64,000 bases of DNA from Hordeum vulgare subsp. vulgare (taxonomy: Eukaryota > Streptophyta > Magnoliopsida > Poales > Poaceae), in assembly GCF_904849725.1 (NCBI RefSeq), contig NC_058518.1:395733581-395797580 (forward strand). Reading direction: 5' to 3'. The number at the start of each line of letters is the position of its first letter. Positions within the stretch are counted from its first letter, which is position 1. The notes below the pieces were generated by a model. That model was given only the letters and a program-made list of their open reading frames with translations. It did no database searches and was not told the DNA's origin. The translations under genes were made by a program, and so were the position numbers. This document shows positions 57,901 to 64,000 of this stretch, one piece after another.

Positions 57901-57957
57901 AGGTTTTGCAAGTTGCGGTGTGAGATAAATATCTTAGAATCTTCAAATGTTTTGTAA
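51937..57957 (+). pseudogene. Maximus-like gag-pol (Copia order), disabled mainly by stop codons
   Basis: Gag N-part (KDFPFWKTKMQMHLQAID) breaks near 52165. The frame 52138-52740 has RPTDISNELQALG and a zinc knuckle follows (CHKCKKLGHYIADCP, 52771-52815). From 52822 to the end one frame is kept: protease WVLDSGCTHHMTG (about 54856), integrase zinc part GHARMRNLH...LCGACESGK, integrase core HMDLFGP, RSDNGAEF and NGVVKRKN, reverse transcriptase [27 protein letters not shown] near 57007, and RNase H ending LADIFTKPL. Stops interrupt that frame at 53536, 53863, 54028, 55786, 56569, 57076 and 57283. The third integrase acidic residue, E in NGVVERKN, is K here. The order PR-INT-RT-RH is Copia. Confidence 0.92.
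54109..54244. mobile_element. MITE inside Maximus-like gag-pol
   Basis: 136 bp with inverted ends GGCTTGTTCGGTT and AACCGAACAAGGC. The interior is nearly palindromic (AGGGGATT / AATCCCCT runs). Flanks TTCAG (54104-54108) and CTCAG (54245-54249) look like a 5 bp target duplication with one change. TIRs of this form are common in grass hAT- or PIF-related MITEs; the superfamily is not settled. The MITE plus duplication is 141 bp, a multiple of three. Confidence 0.85.
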
Positions 57958-59226
57958 AAACATGCACACATCCTAACACTTGTGCAAAATTAATGGCTTA
58001 GATGTGCAACACATGAAGAATCGATTTTCTTCAATCAATGAAGAATATCACTCTTAGTGTGAGGAAATCAATGAAGAATCTGATTCTCACGGCCCTACGA
58101 CAATTGTACGCGGCGTCTGAAATCATCATTCTTATACGGTGGGTCACGCCACCACCCAACTTTGAAATTCCTCAAAGTTGTTTTTCTTCAAAGTTGTTTT
58201 TCCTCAAAGTTGAAATTCATCAACCTGATGCTTTGTCACAAAATCCTCAAGTTTTTCAAATCTTCAAAATCCTAAAAATACTTGATGATTTTCATTTGCC
58301 TAGATATATATACATATATAGACCGTGATTTCAAAGTCCTCAACATCATTCACTTATAGCTATTTCTTCAACTTGATATTTCATCTAAGTGAATGTGAAC
58401 AGTCCCTACTTCCCTCTATGCTATACTCAACAAGTCTATTCAATTCTTCATATGCGTTCTACTTGAAACTTTTTTCAAAATCCTCACTTTGTCCTTGTTA
58501 GTTGAGTTCTTTGCAACGAAATCCTCAAATCTTCAAAAAAATTAATCGTTACACAGTAACTGATCCCCACTTCCCACGATCAGATAAACACGATCTCCAC
58601 CACTTTAAAACTCAAGCTACACGTGTCGTGCAGAGATGAATGGGCAAGGGCAGTTTGGTCCGAAAGTTTCGGCCGGACAGTTTCCACCTGAGCTATAAAT
58701 ACGTCCTTACCCCTTCTGTCAAAACTCTTCGTTCTCTGTCGACCTTCTCTCCACCTCAAGCAAAACCTAGCGCCACCGCTAAAAATCTCGTCACCAGCGA
58801 GGAACTGCTTCACTGCCTCGACCTCTCCGTCGCTGAACTCACGTCGGAAGCGGAACATCTACATCCGCCGCCACCGTAGTCATCCTCTGCCGCCAAGTTT
58901 GGGCGCAACGGACTCGAAGCGAAGAGCATCTACTATTGTTGTCTCTGTTCTTCGTGTTTTTCCTCAGTGTCTGTTAGCTTAGGACATTCTATTCCTCAAA
59001 CACTTGATGAGTTTCACTAAGCCACTAAAATTCTTCACGAGATTCCTCAATTGTGTAAATTCTTGAATCTGCACAACTTTGGAACCCAATATCATAGTGC
59101 TTAGACAAATTCCTCAACCCACTGGTCAAATTCCTCAACTTTTAAAATTTCAATTTCTTCAAATCTGAGAACGCATATGACCTCTCCAAATTCCTCGCAC
59201 CTATACTCTGTTCACAGGTACAAAAT
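57958..59226 (+). other. Spacer between pol and the extra ORF of the Maximus-like element
   Basis: 58000-58600 is AT-rich with repeated TTCAAA/CCTCAAAG words and no coding potential. From about 58620 GC rises and a promoter-like stretch appears: CTATAAATACG at 58693, then a pyrimidine-rich stretch and ATAT-free leader to the ATG at 59227. The short frame 58640-58879 is not recognised. Confidence 0.6.
58693..58701 (+). promoter_or_regulatory. Candidate internal TATA box for the extra ORF
   Basis: TATAAATAC lies about 530 bp before the ATG at 59227, followed by CTTCGTTCTCTGTCGACC and CACCTCAAGC, like a plant leader. Use in vivo is unknown. Confidence 0.4.
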
Positions 59227-62111
59227 GTCAGCTGATGAATCTCTAGGTTCTCATCAACTTAACTCATTTGCAGCGTTTCTCAAAGAAAATCTGCCAGTGT
59301 CATCAGAATCCTAAAGAATACAAATTCCTCAGCAAAAGCCTTAGCTGAAGAAAATGGAAGATGACAGAAAGCAAAAGGGTGGAAAGAAACTGGAACAGAA
59401 CACTGCAATTGATATCCCTGAGGATATCTATCTTGACTATTGTACGCTAGATGAGCAAGAATAAATGGCGAAGAGGAAAATCAGGCTACAAAAGATAGAA
59501 CTCAGGTGGGCTAAGGAGTGGAAGGAATATCGCTTCGTCACTCCCAAGCATGCGAAGAAATTCACCCTCAAGCCACCTAACAAAAGCCCTCCTCTCGGTG
59601 ATCATCAGGTAGCACATCCTTCAAGCATCAAAACTGTTGATGATTATCCTGAGGAGAAAGACAAACACTTGTCTAAACTTCAGAAGAAAGTAGAAGCTGC
59701 AGTGAGGAAATTCAAAGAGGAATCTGCTACTGCCACTGGAACCACCTCGTCTGCTGCTGAAGCCTCTTGTACAGCTATTCCTCAAGTGAAGTCTGTGCCA
59801 CAGAAACCAAAGGCTTCAAATCCTAAAGAGAAATTGCCTCAGAAGGTTGCTCCAGCTCCAAAACCCTCAGGAACCACACATGCTTCAAAGCCTAAACTCA
59901 AGAAGATTGTCAAGCATCAGCCTGCTCACTCCAACTCCTGAGTACCTTCTGCCACAAGCTCAAAGACAAAGTCTTCGCCTACACTTATGAAGACTAAAAT
60001 GACTGTTGGAAGGGGCGTCAGGCCAAGCCCAAGCAAAGTCATCAATGTCCCTTCTGCATCAGAATGAAGTGATGAATTTGATGATGAAACTCTTCAAGCC
60101 ATCATCAGGAACAAGCAGGAACATGTTGCACAAGCTTCAGGCAACTCAATCCCTCTTGCAATGGATCCAAAGGTTCTGCTGGACTACATCAATGTCTGGT
60201 ATGATGACCCCAAACACACCCATTGATGATTTGAAGCTTCCCCCAGGAATCAGTCATATGGTGGCCACATTCATCAATGAGGCCAAATGGAAAGATACGC
60301 AAGCCAAGCAAGCAAAGGCTGCAAAACTGAAGGAGAAATTCCTCAGGCAGAATCTCCTCAGCCTAGCGCCTGAAGATCTTGTGTCCACCCAAGCTAAACT
60401 AAAGACTTTGACCGATAAGTACTCAAAACTATCTCACCGTCAAAGCCTCAAGTCAAATTTCATCAAGTTTGCTACTAATGATGTTGATGAATACAACAAG
60501 AAGGCTGCTCCTCCAGCTGAACCAAAGCAGCCTGAGCCCAGCTACTCTGTTCAGCTCACTGGGGAAGATGAAGAAGAAGAACCTCCTGCTGAGGAAATGC
60601 CTCAAGAAAGCCGTGCTGATGTACCGGTAATTGAGGAAATACCTAAGTACATTCCAGCTGATGAATCTGTGCCAGCTCATAAATTTGTTCCAGCTGAAAA
60701 AAATGCTTCAGCTGAGGAAACTGCCAGGACTGATACTGCACCAGCTCCTGAAGAGAAAAATCCTTCACCTAAATCCTCAAAGGTGAAGAAAATGGTTCCG
60801 TCTGCATCAGACGTGAAGAAAACCAAGGATGTTGAGAAAGAAGCAAAGAAAAAAAAAGCTTCTTCAACCCCAAAATCATCTGAGGCCAAGCGCCTCAAAA
60901 CAGTTGATGAAACTGCTCCACTGGATGTTGTGCCTCTCATGGTAGCTCCATCATATACCATGATTTCCTTCGGAATTTACTATGTCATTCTTGAAAAAGA
61001 TGAGCAGATTCCGATTGATGAGGAAATGAAAGATGCTGATTCTGAAGAAACCATAGATGAGGAAATTCAAATTGATGATATTCCTCAGTCCTTCATTCCT
61101 CTCAAGACGCTTGATGAACCTGCTCAAGGATCAACTGCAACAGCTGAAGATTTTGCCTCCTCCTCCAAGCAAATTCCGCAAGCTGAGGAAAACCCAGAAG
61201 AAAATCCTCAGCCCGAGGAAAATCCTCAACTTCAGGAAAATCCTCAACCAGAGGTACAGGCTGAAGAAAATGCTCCTGCACCCAATACTGAAACTGCTAT
61301 CGTTGTAGTCAACACTGAGACTGCAATGATAGTATCTCCTCAAGAGAAACAACGTAATCTTCAACCGATTCAAAATCAACCATTTTCAACGAGGCCAAAG
61401 TTTCATAAGGAAGCATTCTATGAAGAACGGATGTATTTCATCGGCGACAATCCATATGACAAGCTTCGCATCATGCACAGGAAGTTTTGGACAAGGACTC
61501 AGCTAAACTACTATGCCTCAATGCTCTCTGGAAGAAACAAAATATTTCAGCACACACATATTCCTCATGTTGAGTTGGAAGAAATTCTTTGCTTTGCCCC
61601 AGTCCTGAACGTTCATCATGAAGTCGGACTGCTGCCTCTCTGCACTAATATCTGTGACTGGAACAGTGATATCATTCTTCAGTTTTATGCTACTTTGCAC
61701 ATCTCTGGAGACCCAACGGATATCAACACTTGGGTGTTGGGCTGGATGACACAACACACACACTACAAAGGCCCTGCTAATGAGTTGTTGCATGTGCTTC
61801 TGATTTCAATTCCCTCAGAACATGATGTGAAGACATATGATGAACGGGAGTTGCCAAACAAATTGATGGAAGTCCTCATGAAGCCTTTGGCCAAGGATCA
61901 ACCTCCAAGAATGACTTTTCTGATTCAAGACTTGAAGTATGAACCAAGGACTATCTACAGGATTTTGTGCAGTGTCATCGCTCCAATAAAGGGCCATGAT
62001 GATGAAGAAGATGTCGTAGGCATCATGAAGAATATCCTCTTCAACATCATTCATGGCATCCCAATAAACCTTCACGACTTCTTCCTGAGGACTCTGGCTG
62101 ACAATGCTATG
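59227..62111 (+). pseudogene. Envelope-position ORF of Sirevirus-like element (plant transposon protein domain)
   Basis: Three segments are visible: an early part from ATG 59227 (MSADESLGSHQLNSF, stopped near 59313), a basic part 59465-59941 (RLQKIELRWAKEWKEYRFVTPKHAKKF), and 60006-62111 in another frame. Frame changes are needed near 59330-59460 and at about 60205. The middle is low complexity, rich in P, E, A and K, with PQPEENPQL repeats (61200-61260). The last ~230 codons have FYEERMYFIGDNPYDKLRIMHRKFW and GDPTDINTWVLGWMTQHT, resembling the putative plant transposon protein domain seen in ORFs after pol in Sireviruses. I see no clear signal peptide or membrane segment, so an envelope function is not supported. 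The Gypsy LTR at 62112 cuts the end. Confidence 0.65.
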
Positions 62112-62436
62112 TGATACGTCTCCAATGTATCTACTTTTCCAAACTCTTTTGCCCTTGTTTTGGACTATAATTTGCATGATTTGAATGGAACTAACCTGGA
62201 CTGACGCTGTTTTCAGCAGAATTGCCTTGGTGTTATTTTTGTGCAGAAATCAAAGTTCTCCAAACGTCCTCAAAAATTACGGGGAGCAGTTTTGGAAAAT
62301 ATCAAAAATACCTGCGCCAGAATCCACCTGAGGGGGTGGGCCAGTGGGCCACAAGCCCCTGCTCTGCCACCACCCCCTGGTGGCGGTGGGCAGGCTTGTG
62401 GGGCCCAGAGGCACCTGCCGCCCCCAACTCCAGCTC

Positions 62437-62442
62437 TATAAG
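62437..62442 (+). promoter_or_regulatory. TATA-like box in third Gypsy LTR
   Basis: TATAAG at 325 bp into the LTR, after the GC-rich hairpin and before the leader GTCTTTCGTCCC. It is a weaker match than the other LTRs. Confidence 0.4.
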
Positions 62443-63229
62443 TTGTCTTTCGTCCCAGAAAAAATAAAAAGAGAAGTTTTCGTCGCGTTTTCGATACGGA
62501 GGCACCGCCACCACCTGTTCTTCATCTGGAGGGCAGATCTGGAGTCCGTCTTGGGCTCCGGAGAGGGGAAATCGTCGCCATCGTCATCATCAACCTTCTT
62601 CCCTCTCCAATTCCATGAAGCTCTTCGTCGTTCGTGAGTAATCTATTTGTAGGCTCGCTGGACGGTGATGAGTAGGATGAGATCTATCATGTATTCGAGT
62701 TAGTTTTGATGGGGATTGATCCCTAGTATCCAATATGTTCTGAGATTTGATGTTGCTACTACTTTGCCATGCTTAATGCTTGTCACTAGGGCCCGAGTGC
62801 CATGATTTCAGATCTGAAATTATTATGTTGCCACCAATATATGTGTGTTTTAGATCCGATCTTGCAAGTTGTAGTTACCTACTATGTGTTATGATCCAGC
62901 AACCCCGGAGTGACAATAACCGGAACCACTCCCGGTGATGACCATAGTTTGAGGAGTTCATGTGTTCACCAAGTGCTAATGCGTTGGTCCGGTTCTTTAT
63001 TAAAAGGAGAACCTTAATATCCCGTAGTTTCCTTTTGGACCCCGCTGCCACGGGGGGGATGGACAATAGATGTCATGCAAGTTCTTTTCCCTAAGCACGT
63101 ATGACGACACACGGAATGCATGCCTACATCACATTGACGAACGGGAGCTAGCCACTTATCTCTCCGTGTTATAGCTGTTGCATGATGAATATCATCCAAA
63201 CAAATCACCGACCCAATGCCTACGAGTTT

Positions 63230-63440
63230 GTCCTACTGTTGCCACTGCCGTTACTTGTCTTGCTCTACTACTACTACTGTTGCTATTGATGTTACTTCTC
63301 TTGCTCTGCTGCTACTACTATTGCTACTGCTGTTACTTCTCTTGCTCTGCTGCTACTGTTGCTACTTGCTACTGCTGTCACTATTGTTGTTCCTTGCCAC
63401 TGCTATTGCTCGTTACACTGCCGATACCCGCTACTTCGCT
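63230..63440 (+). repeat. TGCTACTGC-type low-complexity repeat in the Gypsy LTR
   Basis: Imperfect trinucleotide array of CTA/CTG/TTG codon-like units. A unit of about 40 bp containing GTTACTTCTCTTGCTCTGCTG occurs at about 63290 and 63331. Open frames here only reflect composition. Confidence 0.7.
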
Positions 63441-63620
63441 GTCACTATTGTGCTTCTAGATACTAATCTTTCAGGTGTGGTTGAATCTGACACATTCAGC
63501 TGCTAATACTTGGGAGTATACTCTCACCTCCTAAGGCTTACCTACAAATTTGGGTCGAATACTCTACCCTCGAAAACTACTGTGAACCCACGCGTTGGTG
63601 GGCCATCAACAACATTCTTC

Positions 63621-63796
63621 TAGTTTCATTGTCCGGGAGTGCTAGCAGCATTCTTCTGGTGCCGTTGCAGGAGAAGGTTAGTTGTTATAAGCATTCGGCT
63701 AGCTAACACTAGAGATTGCAGGATCAACACTTTTCTGGAGCCATTGCCAGGGAAGCACAGCTGACGTCAGCATTTTTCTGGCGCCGTTGCCGGGGA
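63621..63796 (+). repeat. Four tandem primer-binding-site-like units
   Basis: Units at 63621-63638 (TAGTTTCATTGTCCGGGA), 63657-63674 (TGGTGCCGTTGCAGGAGA), 63736-63753 (TGGAGCCATTGCCAGGGA) and 63779-63796 (TGGCGCCGTTGCCGGGGA). Each is preceded by a CATT(C/T)TTC-like block. Only the last is a perfect complement of the tRNA-Asp 3' end and is the likely functional site. The spacing is irregular (36, 79 and 43 bp). Confidence 0.8.
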
Positions 63797-63846
63797 GGTA
63801 TTGCTATATTCTCTGAGTTACTTGGGATTTATATCTGCTGATCACT

Positions 63847-64000
63847 ATGAAGAATCTGAAGGATCGAAAGACCAAAGTCTTGCCCTCAACTACGAGGGGA
63901 GGTAAGGAATTGCCATCTAGCTCTGCACTTGATTCACCTTCAGTTATGAGTAAGTTTGCGACATCACCTCCTGCTAGAAATCTTGATATGTCGCCTATGC
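63847..64000 (+). CDS. Gypsy gag polyprotein, N-terminus (cut by window edge)
   Basis: ATG at 63847, 50 bp after the last primer binding site, frame open to the window end. The start reads MKNLKDRKTKVLPSTTRGGK and then SSSALDSPSV, as at the start of gag in this group of Triticeae Gypsy elements. Only 51 codons are visible. Confidence 0.65.
   Translation, partial: MKNLKDRKTKVLPSTTRGGKELPSSSALDSPSVMSKFATSPPARNLDMSPM

Larger units (their letters stand above)
41959..62111 (+). mobile_element. Maximus/Sirevirus-like Copia element with extra 3' ORF
   Basis: A 5' LTR (41959-42467 plus 50948-51852, split by a BARE-type element), Met-tRNA primer binding site, gag-pol (51937-57957), a long spacer and an additional ORF (59227-62111) cut by the Gypsy LTR at 62112. 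The 3' LTR is beyond the window. The long coding region after pol is the Sirevirus arrangement. The LTR start TGTAAGTGCATCTAGTG is that of Triticeae Maximus-type elements, from memory. It inserted in the second Gypsy element; the left target copy would be AGTGA (41954-41958). Confidence 0.85.
62112..63608 (+). repeat. 5' LTR of third Gypsy element
   Basis: 1497 bp from TGATACGTCTCC to GGGCCATCA. TATA box at 62437-62442. A GC-rich inverted repeat (CCACAAGCC at 62349-62357 and GGCTTGTGG at 62393-62401) lies just before it. A trinucleotide-rich stretch occupies 63230-63440. Confidence 0.82.
62112..64000 (+). mobile_element. Gypsy LTR retrotransposon, 5' end
   Basis: 5' LTR (62112-63608), a cluster of primer-binding-site-like sequences (63621-63796) and the start of gag (63847). 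It runs off the right window edge. It inserted in the extra ORF of the Maximus-like element; the left target copy would be CTATG (62107-62111). This LTR (ACTTTTCCAAACTCTTTTGCCCTTG) is a different family from the first two Gypsy LTRs although it shares TGATACGTCTCC. Confidence 0.88.

Noticed and set aside
63178..63506. Leu/Tyr/Cys-rich frames resembling membrane proteins
   Set aside because: They are translations of a TGCTACTGC low-complexity array.

Overview
The window is plant nuclear DNA from a large, repeat-rich grass genome, most likely a Triticeae species (wheat, Aegilops, barley or rye). The reasons are the BARE-1/Angela/WIS-type Copia LTRs, the Gypsy LTRs starting TGATACGTCTCC, a CACTA transposon with AGTAGCGCT subterminal repeats, Stowaway MITEs with CTCCCTCCG ends, and two intron-containing genes of grass type. 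Family names were assigned from memory of sequence features and were not searched.

Only two ordinary host genes are supported, close together in a small low-repeat island (about 33.0-38.4 kb): a two-exon mitochondrial acyl carrier protein (33251-35244) and a four-exon GASA/snakin-type cysteine-rich secreted peptide (36256-36944). The rest is nested transposable elements.

Left block (1-25.8 kb): a CACTA transposon (TNP2 pseudogene at 7340-8379, second gene at 20562-24932, a small viroplasmin-domain membrane protein at 25126-25413, right end at 25837) inserted in the 3' end of a LINE. The CACTA was hit by a Gypsy element (LTR 5817-7334, itself hit by a BARE/Angela element whose 5' LTR is at 1397-3199), by a Tekay-like chromovirus (8380-20561) and by another BARE/Angela element now reduced to a solo LTR (21175-23000, target duplication CATAA). 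The chromovirus carries an extra ORF ahead of gag (12814-13587).

Middle block (25.8-38.4 kb): a LINE tail, a long inverted-repeat DNA element with a Stowaway MITE inside it, a second Stowaway, and a nearly full-length LINE on the minus strand (27458-32915) with a perfect 15 bp target duplication. The LINE ends about 320 bp upstream of the acyl carrier protein start codon. After the two genes come degenerate CCGAA repeats and a fold-back element.

Right block (38.4-64 kb): a Gypsy element with a gag-like ORF and no pol (38403-41958), interrupted by a Maximus/Sirevirus-like Copia element (41959-62111) that has gag-pol and an extra envelope-position ORF. Its 5' LTR is split by a complete BARE/WIS-type element (42468-50942, target duplication CTTAT on both sides), a small MITE sits in its gag-pol, and its last ORF is cut by a third Gypsy element (62112 to the window end) that has four tandem primer-binding-site-like sequences. 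Nearly all element genes are broken by stops or single-base indels. The main exceptions are the extra chromovirus ORF, the LINE ORF2 (open, but with altered catalytic residues) and the small CACTA membrane protein.
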